Below, piece after piece: positions 33,301 through 43,325 of a stretch of 64,000 nucleotides of DNA (positions are counted from its first letter, which is position 1; each line of letters begins with the position of its first letter). The notes under the pieces were generated by a model. The model was not told the DNA's origin. It did not search any database and was given only the letters and a program-made list of their open reading frames with translations. Source of the DNA: Tanypteryx hageni (Eukaryota > Arthropoda > Insecta > Odonata > Petaluridae); contig CM054114.1 of the NCBI GenBank assembly GCA_028673005.1, positions 22,717,369-22,781,368 on the forward strand, in the 5' to 3' direction. Made by a program: the position numbers and the translations under genes.

Positions 33301-33444
33301 ATTTATAATAAATCCTTCCATGTTACAGCTTGTAGACTTTGGAACGCCCTACCTACTGACCTCCAAAACGCAACATCTCTCCACATATTCAAACATAAAT
33401 ACTTTAAATTGCTGTTCTCTGCCCAAAATTCAGGTCAGCTTTAA
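30346..33444 (+). CDS. LINE endonuclease-reverse transcriptase (CR1/Jockey group), uninterrupted
   Basis: The longest frame in the window: open from 30346 after a stop at 30343-30345 and ending at 33442-33444. Counting from the TTG at 30484 it has 986 codons. The AP-type endonuclease comes first (ILYLNAQSL at about residue 51, AETWLKP 81, ITGDFNANI 186, SAPGISAHDI 248, reading SAH where many relatives have SDH). Then RT blocks: TDFRPISLLP 541, LLDFSKAFDSVD 612, SRGVPQGSTLGPLL 668, HLYADDLQIY 699. Last comes the conserved tail (VTACRLWNALP near 945). No ATG precedes the endonuclease, so the start may be upstream through splicing, use a non-AUG codon, or be lost by truncation. The 3' region ends in (ATCT)n at 34356. 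Enzymatic integrity looks possible; activity is unproven. Confidence 0.88.
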   Translation, partial: DNSVPAFIIRTLYRGTKKLSHTWWKSFATWAELPRIVFVAKIEVPGLIPGTILPISFTSASSNLLPITNKSLSSYCNSNTKAILSEQFKPFPRSLQILYLNAQSLTAHIEELRGILPNNKVHIIAIAETWLKPSMSSSTVNIDGFKLYRNDRVGKGGGGVGVYVRNDISTKFIESSECNYSKRPEFLFLELKIYSQKILFGIFYRPSKIGHLSDIDEVISSHINDYNHLIITGDFNANILAPNPDSTYLYNSFNSLGLSILPLNATHHTPTSSTLIDLAVTANPDKVLAHGQLSAPGISAHDIIYIAYSIRSPTHKPKYITYRDFKNINNEKLIADASAMPWYSIEYMDDINDKVEAFNNFAQSLINTHAPLKTKRVSKPHAPWLTTDIKLIMKRRDNAFRIFKNTKTQISFNQFKKLRNKTKQLIRNSKTRYIHSLSRPNSSQSSLWSNLKLFGIGKSKDTQLPPHICLDTLNTLFTTPPTPDDNEIKQNHIHHLLQHTPPTTASPPFQFSPVTQLEVLNCLRKIKSRAQGADEIPIVFLHKIIHLVLPVITHIFNWSLMQNKFPSQWKLAIVRPIPKKSLTSDITDFRPISLLPVLSKAFEKVLHEQITYFLISNNILDSLQSGFRKSHSTTTALLKITDDIRLAMDKREVTIMTLLDFSKAFDSVDVNILLTKLRLMNFSSDSLNLISSYLNDRYQKVVTDNHSSRWIKVSRGVPQGSTLGPLLFSLYINDISSQLAHCKYHLYADDLQIYMHSRSIDLHLIIDKMNHDLTSLSKWSNVNFLKINPLKSQSIIIGYPKLLSSLNFSELPPILLNNSVIRFQKTATNLGLVFNDTLTWTDHITKICNTVNSSLHSLKRIKSITHFSLRKRLITALVLPHLDYCDTVYQDLSNELSLKLQRAQNSCVRFICDLQKRDHVTQPLYTLGWLRTEARRRLHLLSLFYRIITLQNPQYLNSKFSQMNSVHNANTRGTNLFQIPHHRTEIYNKSFHVTACRLWNALPTDLQNATSLHIFKHKYFKLLFSAQNSGQL
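30449..30502 (+). other. tRNA-like stem (acceptor and T-arm) at the LINE start
   Basis: GGATAGT (30449-30455) pairs perfectly with ACTATCC (30496-30502), and inside lies CCCGGGTTTGATTCCGGGA, a T-arm/B-box-like hairpin. A D-arm is missing and the total is only 54 bases, so it is not a normal tRNA gene. It overlaps the open frame of the LINE. It may be a tRNA-derived relic or chance. Confidence 0.35.
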
Positions 33445-34207
33445 CATTTTCTTCTTACCAATTGCAAGACGGCTTCCTTCACTCTTCCTTACATAATGAA
33501 CATTAATTAATTTTTTTTGCAGGTTATCGAGTCCGCAAAGTGTACGCCTCCTTCGACTGTTACCTTTTCATTGTCTAGTGTCTACTATGTTATAGTGTTT
33601 ATACTAATTCTCATTGTATTATATCATTCTGTATTGTTTCATACTATTTTATACTGATTTATATCATTTTGTATTGTTTTATACTATTTTATACTGTTTT
33701 ATATCATTTTGTATTGTTTTATACTATTTCGTATTACTTTATTTTATTATGTATTGTTTTATATCATATGTGTAATTTTATATAATTTCCTTCTTTCTTA
33801 TGTTATGCATGATCCAACAACAATCTCCATATTCATTGTATATATCTCAAGTATATTTCATCTTATTCTGCCTAATTATTGTATTATATTTCCTGGTTTG
33901 CATTACGTTAATACCTATATATGTATTTGTTTATGACGGTATACAACGATGCTGTATATACGAACACTTACTGTACATACTGCTTTCTATTTAATGTTGT
34001 ATTACTATATCATAATATGTACACTATCTAGGGTTTTCGCAGGTTTTTCACACCCCCCTTCTCAGTGGGTGTTTTCCTGCGTGGGTTTTACTAGGCAGGA
34101 CATGCCTGTTTTACCTAGGTTTTCCCCACAATCTCTAATCTGTCTTCAATTTTATATATATTTTTTTACTCTGTATGATTTAGGTATATACTGGTTATGT
34201 TATGCGT

Positions 34208-34248
<41 letters not shown>

Positions 34249-34356
34249 TACTTTACCTTTTTTTATATTTTTTATATTGACGAAGGGTTAAATGTAAGTA
34301 TGGACCTTATGGTCTAAATTTCGCCCGAATAAAGACGATTATCTATCTATCTATCT
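33445..34356 (+). mobile_element. LINE 3' untranslated region with (ATCT)n tail
   Basis: The sequence after the stop carries 25-30-bp repeats of TTTTATACTATTTTATACTG type (about 33600-33770), a (TA)n tract at 34212-34247, a possible polyadenylation signal AATAAA (34329) and ends GATTATCTATCTATCTATCT. A short tetranucleotide tail instead of poly(A) is known for several CR1/Jockey/I-group lineages. The tail marks the 3' end of the element. Confidence 0.75.
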
Positions 34357-35469
34357 ACATGGGAAATCTGAAATCCACCGAGCAAGGCAATTTTCTCTTG
34401 CACATTAAAATATCTTAGAATTGTAATATCGAAGCGAGATTTGTACCGATCTCTGAGAGAAAAAGTGGGAATTCTAATTTTTATCGTAAAACGCTCCTCA
34501 TCGACCGTATTTCTTCGAATTTCGCGTAAATACTGCCGTTTTTGCAGTTTTTATCGCTCATTACGAGAGTGTAGCCATAGCAACAACTATTGATGGACTC
34601 GGATTCGGTATAGTCTAATAAATGCAGGTATTGTTTCTGTCGAACGAAAATACGCGTGTTCAATTTAATATCGAATTTTATAACGCTCAATTATGAAATT
34701 TGAGAACATAAGGAGCAACATATCTGCGGTGATTTTAAAGCTTTTAGAGCCAATATAAGTAGGTATTAAATAAATGATTAAATGGAAAGCTCGCATCGTT
34801 AGTTCTGTTTTGGTCGTCTTATTATTATGTTATGCAGAGACATACTTTTCCCTCCTGTTTGTTGTTGTCAACGAAAACAATCTTCGTAACAAATGAAGTA
34901 AACAAGATCTAATTGTAAGTAATAAGTTTTATTTTCTTTATCGCGCCTACTGAACATATTAATTGAAAGGAAATGGATTATTCAGGACGAAGAAGTGAAC
35001 TAAAATACGTGTGCACTCAGCTTTTGTAAGTTAAAAGACATAAATAATTTACGACGAAGGAGTGAGCGTGAGTGTAAAGATTAACGTACTTCATCTCAAG
35101 TGAGGTATGTATGAGTTAAATAATAATTCAATTTTCGATTGTTCTAAGGCAATTTCTGTATTTCTTTGGCATCGGTTCTAATATATATCCTTTAGCAGTG
35201 CTTAGACTTTAAATATATCTTGTTTTCTAAATTGATTATATCCAACAATGGAGGCTTATTTCTTGTGTCGTCTCTGTTGGCCGTTACCGTGGAAACCACA
35301 CGATGCAGAACTAGCTCATTCTTGTTGAAAAACGAAGGAAGAAGAAGCAAATAATGGGCGGGAGAGGTAATTAAGTTGTTTTTCACCAATATTATTGAAA
35401 ATCTGGCATATTTCAGAGCTCGGAACGTAGCCTAGCTCAGTTGATTAGTGGAATTTTAATTAAATGTTA
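34357..35469. other. No recognised gene
   Basis: AT-rich, with scattered CpG-containing words and no motif-bearing frame. Part may be intron of the gene whose exon lies at 35957. Confidence 0.45.
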
Positions 35470-35660
35470 CTACTCGTTGCAATTAACGATCGCTATTCTA
35501 GCCCTAATTTCATCGGTACATTTTGATCCTCTCGTTATCATACTAGCAAGGTGCTTTACTTTACGATCTGAAACTGGTTCCGATGGCTTTCCATCTTACG
35601 TTCAAGTTTTTCCTTTCTCGATATCCAAATCAATTGGATTTTTTCTTATTCGTTTCCTAG
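35470..35660 (-). pseudogene. RTE-like LINE, short internal RT fragment
   Basis: On the minus strand it aligns by eye with the segment of the 43-kb element that encodes GGKPLEQVSEYKYLGSIITR and CTDEIKTRIGKA; here it reads GKPSEPVSDRKVKHLA.MITR and KCTDEIRARIAI. Identity is visibly lower than between the other RTE copies, and both ends are cut. Confidence 0.7.
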
Positions 35661-35956
35661 GATAATTTTGCTCATTTAACCTTAGCTGTGTCCGTCCGTC
35701 TTTCGAAGCATTCGTCCTCGGTACAAAGACTAACTATTAATGCATACACAACCAGTAAATTACTTATATAATCCTATCTCGTACAACATCTTTCTTAGCT
35801 TGAAACTATCAAAGTAGGTTTATGAATTAATACAAAATATAGTTTTAAGAAATTCTTTTCTTTTTGACAATCTTTGAATAGTTCAAAATGTAAAAGAAAG
35901 AGCAAATCCGTCGACATACGTTAAATCCGAAATTCTTTTCTCATTTTTGTCTGCAG

Positions 35957-36120
35957 ATTTTGGTGATTATTTGGCCCTAGGGCTGGCCATATTAATAGCT
36001 GGCGCTCTGATAGCGTGGTGGATCTGGGGGGTTTGCAGGCGGTACTGCGTCGGGCGCCGAAGGAGATGGTCTGTTGAAGACGGCGTGCCCGACGCGGCGT
36101 ACGATACCGCCAATTTGCCT
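35957..36120 (+). CDS. Probable host exon with one transmembrane segment
   Basis: A 164-bp segment bounded by TTTTTGTCTGCAG and CCT|GTAAGTAT, good splice sites, and distinctly GC-richer with more CpG than its surroundings. It encodes FGDYLALGLAILIAGALIAW followed by WIWGVCRRYCVGRRRRWS and VEDGVPDAAYDTANLP. A hydrophobic helix followed by a Cys/Arg-rich stretch indicates a membrane anchor with a cytoplasmic basic border and possible palmitoylation cysteines. Entry phase is 1, exit phase 0. No stop interrupts it. I do not recognise the protein, and no neighbouring exon was found. Confidence 0.55.
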
Positions 36121-36522
36121 GTAAGTATAATACTTGCGATTACATTCTTCTTCTTCTCTTATCTTATAAACCCTTCTAATACGTTATTTTATGCTGTTAA
36201 TAACAGAAATGTTTCTGCTCTGATCCGCCTTCGGATCCCAAAGTATGATTTATGTATTTATTTATATAGTATATTGAGAAACTTCATCTACTTCATTTCA
36301 TATCTACATAATTACGTTGTTGTTCTCTTATTCAGAATATATATAATATATAATAAAAAAACACCAGGACCAGCAACACGTGAGTGTTTATCACGATGTT
36401 CTGATTTTTCTGAATATATTTACTCTGATGCGTGAATGTATTTGATGGTGCCAGTCATAGATGAAAATATTTCTCTCTCTCTAAGATTTTAATGTATTAA
36501 ATTATATCTCACTTCCCAAAAC

Positions 36523-37096
36523 TTGTTAAGATTGATAAGATTGTTAGCATGTCAGCTGATACTACCAATAGGTACTAACATTGGAGGTGCAAAAAGTACA
36601 GGTTCTAAGAATCTATTCCGGAAATTATCGCACAACTGTAGTCGAACATTTGTGGGGATTAGTTGCACGGAACACATTTACATTAAAGCGGTCTGTGGAA
36701 GTTGGTATTGTAAAAATATTCAGATTTGTTCACATTGACACGGTACGAGTGGAGGCACTGAAATCATTTTGTGATTTTAACGACAAATTTGGTCGCATAC
36801 GAGCACAAGATTTCTGAGACTGGTGCCTACTCTTGAAAAATAAATACTAATAATGGTACAACAGCTTGTTTTTTTTTATAAGTTGAAAATGCCCCCGTTA
36901 TTCTTCCGAAATTAGCCGAAGATCCTAAGTGAGAGAACTTTGGTTCTGGTTATTACACAATGTTGATGCTATTTACAAAATGGAGGGGATGCCGCAAGTG
37001 AATTTTTGCGCATGTATAAGAATTTGGAAGGGAAAGAAATCTAAGTTATTCCGTCCAAAGTGAAAGAAATGGAGAGGAAAAGTGCTAACGAGGGTA
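36523..37096 (+). pseudogene. hAT transposase relic, N-terminal and middle part
   Basis: Frames in succession read NIGGAKSTGSKNLFRKLSHN and RTFVGISCTEHI, then VGIVKIFRFVHIDTVRVEAL and KSFCDF, then LVLVITQ/LLHNVDAIYKMEG and AASEFLRMYKNLEGKEI. These match the conserved order in hAT-type (DUF4371-like) proteins: NFGG..R.G.NNVF.KL, GIGC.AHI, NKIF.FFHI.TVRVE.LKEFCDF, then the helical region. Frameshifts are frequent. It is interrupted at 37097 by a MITE and resumes at 37815. Confidence 0.7.
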
Positions 37097-37814
37097 CAGC
37101 CTTCCCTCGTTTTACAAACCTAATTCGTTCCACGAAAACTGTTCCTCAGGCGAAAACTCGTAAAACAATGTTAATTTTCCCATTACATCCTATGTAAAAA
37201 TTTTAATTGGTTCCGAAGGCCAAAATAAAAAAATATCCCACAGTTCACTTAAAAACAATACCGAATGATAACAAATTGAGAAAAAACATCAATAATGATA
37301 TATTAATGTATTTAAATGACATTCCTAGTCATATGATGTCTTACTCTATATATTAGCGGTATTATGCTATGATATCTTAGCCTATGGTAGCCTACGATAG
37401 GTTAATTAAATGCGGCGTATATGTCCTTCGACCGCTCGCCTTTCTCCAATCTTTGAATAATATGCATTTACTTTCTGGGATACACAAAAAGCCCTTCTCT
37501 CTTTTTTCACTTTACCACTTTCAATAACTGAAAGGCCAAAATATATCTTGATTTAAAAGATAAAAATGCACACCACTCAGCGAACCGAATTTCACAAAGA
37601 ACGGCAACGCGCGTACTGAGACCGAGATGATAATTCTTATTCGGAACAGCGCATTTATTCGATATTTGAAAAAAGAGGATATTCTTGCTAACGTAACGAA
37701 CTCTTATAAGCGAAAATTTGTCGTTCGCAAATCGAATAAAAATAGGCATGAAATTGCTCAGTTCGTGTAAGCAAGAACTGGTAAAATGGTAGTTCGTAAA
37801 ACTAGGGAAGGCTG
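37097..37814. mobile_element. Tigger/pogo-type MITE
   Basis: The left end CAGCCTTCCCTCGTTTTACA and reversed right end CAGCCTTCCCTAGTTTTACG match at 18 of 20 bases and continue with AAC. TA precedes the left end (37095-37096); CA follows the right end, a likely decayed TA. The 718-bp element has no transposase. It sits inside the hAT relic. Confidence 0.85.
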
Positions 37815-38165
37815 CATTCATTCCAGCCATCCATCAAGATGATCTTTTTAATGAACTGTGTGTGTGTGTGTCCATAATTTATATCTTAATGAGAACGCGC
37901 TAGCCGAATGGGACATGGAGTAATTACCTACAGATCAGAGATGGTTAAATGTGCATACTTATAGATTTTTGTCGTGAAAACATTAATATTCCAAGCACAG
38001 AAAATGTACTAATTCATCGTCTCTTTGCCGGGTACTAACGCTGCGATAGAGAGGTCATTTTCGCTTATTAACAACATTTGAGGAACGGATAAGCCATCGC
38101 TTAATAGTGATGCCATATCATCTCTCTTGGTAATCCCAATGAATTACTGCGAGACTTGCCAAAAG
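37815..38165 (+). pseudogene. hAT transposase relic, C-terminal dimerisation part
   Basis: After QDDLFNELC near 37837 and a (TG)n stretch, the frame SLPGTNAAIERSFSLINN (about 38022-38080) is the hAT C-terminal dimerisation motif (LPG.NA.VER.FS..N..W). It continues the transposase interrupted by the MITE. Confidence 0.7.
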
Positions 38166-38399
38166 ATGATGATGATTTAATTTTTATACTTTTGTAGGAT
38201 TTTTCATAAAAAGAAATTCACAAATCGGAAAATTTTTTTGTTGGACCATACGTCCCGAATTTTGGATCGGAAAATATGGTCAACGTATGCATATTGTATC
38301 TGGTTACTCCCTTAATAATACCAACTATCAGCAGTGGTTCTCTTCTTCCTTACCCAGTTCCCCAATAAAATGTTGTATAAATATGAAATTCCTTTGATG

Positions 38400-39080
38400 A
38401 CTAAATTGACATATTTCGAACGGATCGACTTAGCAGGGGTGCCACAATTGTATAGTTAAACTTTTCAGTAATTATGAATTTGGGAGGAATTGGCTTAAGG
38501 GAGTTCAACGAAATTTAGTATGAAAAAGGTGTGCAACACAAAAAACAAAAATCAATGCATTTAGTTTATATATGGAAAGCAGAGCTGCCACAATGCAAGT
38601 AATAAAAACATTATTTTTACAAGTATTTGAGTTGAACTGTCCTCATCAGTTTTACCCAAATTTAATATTTACAATGTACACATACATATAAAACCATAAT
38701 AACATATTTGGACCGGATCAATCGAACAGGTGTGCCATAATTGCAATTGAATCCTTTTAGTAATTATGGATTTTGATGGAATTGGCTGAACGGATTTAAA
38801 CTAAATTTTTTATATAAAATTTGTAAGATTTACCATAATGAAATGAAGATGTGTAAAGCGTAGCTAAAGCGCAGGGCTGTCACAGTAAAAATTAAAATAA
38901 TATTAGTTTTTTTTTGCGTATTTCTAGAGAACTCACGGCAACGATTTTATCCCAATTAGGTATATATAATCTTCATATAAATAAATAACCAAGAAAATAT
39001 ATTTTAACCGGGTCGACTATACAGAGCTAGCACAATTAAAATTTTTCTGTAACTATGAATATGACGTTAAGCACTACTGT
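38400..39080. repeat. Diverged tandem repeat of about 300 bp
   Basis: Three starts near 38408, 38700 and 38998 share ACATATTT.GA.CGGATC.A, then ..AG..GTGCCA.AATTG and TTTTCAGTAATTATG.ATTT. Units are strongly diverged; no coding function. Confidence 0.7.
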
Positions 39081-39216
39081 ACCGAGGGAAACTGCTGTAC
39101 GTCCTCATTTGTTATTAAAATATTTTCATTTATTTTGAAACCCACTAAAGGTTATTTTAATTTAAGGAATGCAATTTGAATAGTAGTTTTAAGGAAGCAT
39201 TATGGAAAAGTTTTAA

Positions 39217-40447
39217 CGCTTCCCGTGTCGAATACGATATATTCCGCACTTGCGTTTTTCCCTTGCATGTCGTTTGTGACATATTCCGCATGCCTGCTGT
39301 TCCGTGTCGTATACGATATCTTCCGCATTCTGCCATTCACTAACATAGCTTTTACTCTACCTTCCGTAAGTGATACTGGATGGCAGGAGATGGTCGCTTT
39401 CCAAAGAGAATACTGGTAGTTACGTCAAACCACCGAGTAAGTCAAAATAACCCATAAAATTTACATTTTTCGAACTTGAATTTCCTTTTTGAGAACGTAA
39501 ACATCCGTCATGGCGGACTTGGAAGTATCGCTATCGGATTTGGCCCAATTATTAGCTCAAATAAGTGATCACGAAGAATATTTCCATAGTTTTAGTGATG
39601 AATCATATAGTCTGATGAATAGTGAAAGGGAATTAGACGAAGATGAGAAGGAAATCGTGTTAAATGGTCAACCTATGCCAAGACTTGAGAAAGTTTGGTT
39701 GGACTTTGTTTCTAATGACCCTGCTCCAAGTTTTCAACCTAATTTTTGTGAGGTTACACCAGGAATAATTCTTCCAAGTGATTTTAATATTCACAGCGAA
39801 CCTATACAATATTTCCGACTTTTTTTTGGAGATGAAATGATCAGTCTAATACGCGATTAAACCAATCTCTACGGCAAAAACAGAAAATTGGCCAAGCAGA
39901 ATTCGCCTACATCACGTCTCGCTAATTGGAAGAGTAGTGAATCTTGTGATATCGAGGCCTTCCTTGGCGTAGTTATAAACATGGGCCTAAATCCAATGAC
40001 TGAAATACAAGAATATTTTAGTACGGAATGGATCAAGCAAATGCAATTTTTTGGCGATGTTTTTTCTTTAAATGATTTTCTCATGCTATTTTCCAATTGC
40101 ATTGAGGACTATCACACAAAGAAAAATATTTGAGTAGTAGCGGAGTGCAAACAGATGTAAATATTCAATTAACTGTAAATAGTGTATATATTTAATAGTG
40201 TTAGTTAGAGACAGTATTCAGAGATGCACCACCAGTTTTAGAAAAATCACTGCTAAACAACATCATACTTGGAGAGTAATAACTACCTCATATCTATAAT
40301 ATTTATGTTATAAGTGCAGTTTTCATATATATGAATATGTAGTTGACTGATTTGGCTTTTAAAAAAATATCCATTTTCAAAAAATTATATCTGAAAATAA
40401 TGAACAGGAATTTATAATCTCTGTATATTTTAGCGACATGGGAAGGG
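39217..40447 (+). mobile_element. Shortened piggyBac element flanked by TTAA
   Basis: TTAA at 39213-39216 and 40448-40451. The ends read CGCTTCCCGTGTCG and, reversed, CCCTTCCCATGTCG (12 of 14). The left subterminal region repeats CCGTGTCG.ATACGATAT.TTCCGCA twice (about 39225 and 39303). At 1,231 bp it lacks the catalytic core and is an internal-deletion derivative. Confidence 0.88.
39510..40133 (+). pseudogene. piggyBac transposase N-terminal part
   Basis: The ATG at 39510 begins MADLEVSLSDLAQLLAQISD; an acidic stretch follows (SERELDEDEKEIVLNG), then VTPGIILPSDFNIHSEPIQY and FRLFFGDEMISLIRD. After a stop and frame change, CDIEAFLGVVINMGLNPMTE and IQEYFSTEWIKQMQFFGDVF match the start of the DDE_Tnp_1_7 domain, as in the 22-24-kb copy (INMGIIPFTDIKDYWS). 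The protein ends before any catalytic aspartate block, so it is a deletion product. Confidence 0.85.
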
Positions 40448-40451
40448 TTAA

Positions 40452-40640
40452 AACGTTTGTAGTTGTGAATGCAATTGTCGAGTCGAGATTAATTTTCTGT
40501 TATAATAATAATAATTTGCTGCTGTGACCCCAGTATGAGGCATTGCATTGTCAAGAGCATAATCAATAAAAAATACAGTAAAATACAGTGAATAAAAGTG
40601 CACAACACTACAATACAAAAGCCACCATTTAAGAAAAATT
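40452..40640. other. Short spacer
   Basis: AT-rich spacer with AATAAT repeats, presumably the 3' region of the LINE to its right on the minus strand. Confidence 0.4.
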
Positions 40641-41985
40641 TTACAATTTTTCTGAGAGAAACTCATTTATACTATAATAAGGACCTTTTAACATTATATC
40701 CTTAACATTTCTTTTAAATATGATTGCAGGCATAGATTTGAGTTTAATAGGGAGTGAATTGTGCAGTTCTTTACTAGAATATTCATAATCATTTTGGCTT
40801 GTTGCAAGCCCACAGTATTTCATATCAATATTTTTACAATATCTCTTTTCATATTTGTGAATATCGCCATGTACAACATTTTTGAAGCCAGAGTGAACAT
40901 AACAAGGGGCTTCCAAGATATACACAAAGAATAATGTTAAGATATTGCTACATCTAAAAGCATCTCTACAATGTTCTCTTAGTTTGAGATTGTGCATAAT
41001 TCTAATTGTCTTTTTCTGCATACAGAATATCTGTTTAGTAATAGAATTCTGTAAAACATAACACTATGAAATAAAGTTAAATAGGCGCATCTGAGGGTAT
41101 CATAGGATAGATACTTCAGTCCTTAATCTTGTTAAAAGGTGTATTAATTTTGTTTTTTAAGTACTATTCAAGGTGCTTGTTCCAAGTAGGCCCAGGGTCC
41201 AAAACTATTCCTAGAAGTTCACCTGCTTCATTTCTATTTAAGAAACTTTTGGATTGGTTAAAATGCAGATGTTGGTTTTTGGTAACATTGAGGCTCAATT
41301 TATTACAGGCAAACCATGAAGAAAAGAAGATTTGCCACAATTTCTAGCATTTTACAGTTTATGCCACTTAGTTTTGCATTTTTAAGATAGGAAACAAAAT
41401 CATTAGTATTTTGAGTGAAATTTTTATGTGTATTTAGCAAATACCTGTGGTGACAAGGAGTTTTGCTTGGATTTTATACTTTTTGTAGAGTTTGTGATAG
41501 ACCAGCTTTGCTTGGACTTATTATTGGAGTATCAACCTGTCATTATATTCTAGTATTGCTTTATTTATTGCTAATTTATATTCTTTCGTGGCAGTTTTGA
41601 TCGGATATTTGCCTTGAAATTTTAAAGATATTTTCTTTGTTTAATATTAGATTGTCTGTGTACCAGGTTAGCCTTTTCTTTCTGTTTAATATTTTTTTAT
41701 TAGTCACGTAGGGAAAAAAAGAGCTCAAAGTTACCCATAAAAATATTCTAAAGTTAAGAAAGTAACGTACCGAATCCTCACAATCCTCATGGATTTCATT
41801 CCATTTGAACGTACTCAAGTGCTTACAAAACCTATTTATGTTACTCATATTTAAATCCCTACACATCCTGATGGGGGTTTTATCTTCCAAAATTTCCTTT
41901 ATACAGTTAAAAATAAATTAACATTTTTCTCACCTAAAAAATCAATATTAAAATCACCTATTACACAATGCTTGTCACCTGTTGT
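40641..41985 (-). pseudogene. Jockey-group LINE relic (endonuclease piece to RT C-terminus)
   Basis: On the minus strand: CVIGDFNIDFLGEKN (endonuclease motif), then MSNINRFCKHLSTFKWNEIH and RKKRLTWYTDNLI (linker before RT), a degraded RT region including WFACNKLSLNVTK and LLGIVLDPGPTWNKHLE, and the terminal block QKKTIRIMHNLKLREHCRDA, YILEAPCYVHSG, YSSKELHNSLP and YYSINEFLS. The order is that of Jockey-type ORF2, with large internal deletions including the YADD region and several stops. Confidence 0.8.
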
Positions 41986-42290
41986 TAATGAATTCTTACA
42001 TTCAGTCCTATCTCCCTTACCCTTGTAGAACGGTACAATTACACCATCCTTCCATTCAGCAGGCACTCTCGAACTCCTTGCACACAGATTGCACAGATCA
42101 CACATCCAACACATAAGCAAATCACCTCCATACTTCAACATCTCTCACGTTATGCCATCCACACCTGCAGCTTTTCCATTTTTCAGCATATTCACTGCTT
42201 CGACTTTGGACACAATATATAACGCAATGAACTATTCTTCACCAACCAAAGAACCATCGTTCACCACTGCTGGGTTTGAACGATACTGAA
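41986..42290 (-). pseudogene. Second LINE type: RT N-terminal block fused to the Jockey relic
   Basis: Minus strand: SKVEAVNMLKNGKAAGVDGI, a stop, EMLKYGGDLLMCWMCDLCNL and WKDGVIVPFYKGKGDRTECK. This is the NGKA.G.DGI...W..G.IVP.YKGKGDR..C.NY block of a different LINE lineage. After TECKN the frame passes without interruption into the Jockey-type endonuclease piece, so two unrelated LINE fragments are joined. Confidence 0.75.
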
Positions 42291-42299
42291 CGAAACCAA

Positions 42300-43282
42300 A
42301 CTGATGGTAATTCACATTGTACGGTTGGGCACGTTCGAGCACGTCGCGTATCGGGCAAAATATTCTCAGCAAGAATACCGGCCATAAACGTAACGTGCCG
42401 TATAATATGAATACATCATTTGAAAACCATTCAACAATATTTTTCAGAACCGATATGCTATGTGCTTGAAACGTTTGATGCCTGTTAATATGAATCTACC
42501 TTAAGTATGAGTAGGTTATCATGAATAATGACACATCTCAGTTGTGCTCTGTTAGTGAAAAATAAATGACGTATTTCTTTCTGCAATAACCACAGATTTT
42601 GTGTCGTAACGTTTTAATGTGTTAGAATTTTTCGGTGATGAAAGAGATTCGCTTAACGCCGTTACTGAAAATGAATTTTGAAGGTCCATATGATCAGAAC
42701 CAATTTATGTTCCCGATCAATTTATAAGCCTGAGAAGATATGTGAAGAAAACAGGCGAACCGTATAAGGTTATTGACTATGTCACAGCAATTTGTTGATT
42801 TGAATAAATTAAGTACGACATTTAGAAATAATTTTAGCAAGAATACAGAAGGCGATACTGTAAAGATAGGTGACATAAGAATTTTAAAAGTGGAAAGCAA
42901 AACTGCAGTGATTTCTATAATAATCTCTGTTCTATAAATTGAAATTATTGTAAGAATATGTTATAATATAATAACTTTATACTTTTTCAACAATTTTTAT
43001 TTTGAGTAATTTGTTACATCTGAAAGACTTTTCAAATTTTACAAGAATAAAGTGGTAAGTCAAAATAGGGGTTGAAAAGGGAGTGTTTTAGTGGTTACTA
43101 TTCACACTAAAAGTAAAATGAATATGCATTAATTAGGTTCAGAGAATGCTGAAATAATGTTATATAATAATTTATAATAATTCATAGTTTTATTTTAAGT
43201 AAAAAAAATGAAATTTTCAAATTGCTCTCCTGAAAAATTGCATTTTCGGAGTTGTCACTATTGTAGCAGATGAGCGATATAT
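42300..43282. other. Mostly unassigned; one coding-like stretch
   Basis: Around 42690-42940 the plus strand reads LRRYVKKTGEPYKVIDYVTA, then in another frame DLNKLSTTFRNNFSKNTEGD and TVKIGDIRILKVESKTAVIS. This looks protein-like but I know no family. The rest is AT-rich without features. Confidence 0.3.
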
Positions 43283-43303
43283 ATCATCATCATCATAGGT
43301 AGT

Positions 43304-43317
43304 CTGTCCGTAGACAG
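43304..43317 (-). other. RTE 3'-terminal hairpin, TACG loop
   Basis: On the RNA strand CTGTC-TACG-GACAG, eight bases after the stop codon and followed by (ATG)n. The loop C(UACG)G belongs to the stable UNCG tetraloop class, as does C(UUCG)G in the copy at 1743. Confidence 0.75.
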
Positions 43318-43325
43318 GTCCGTGA

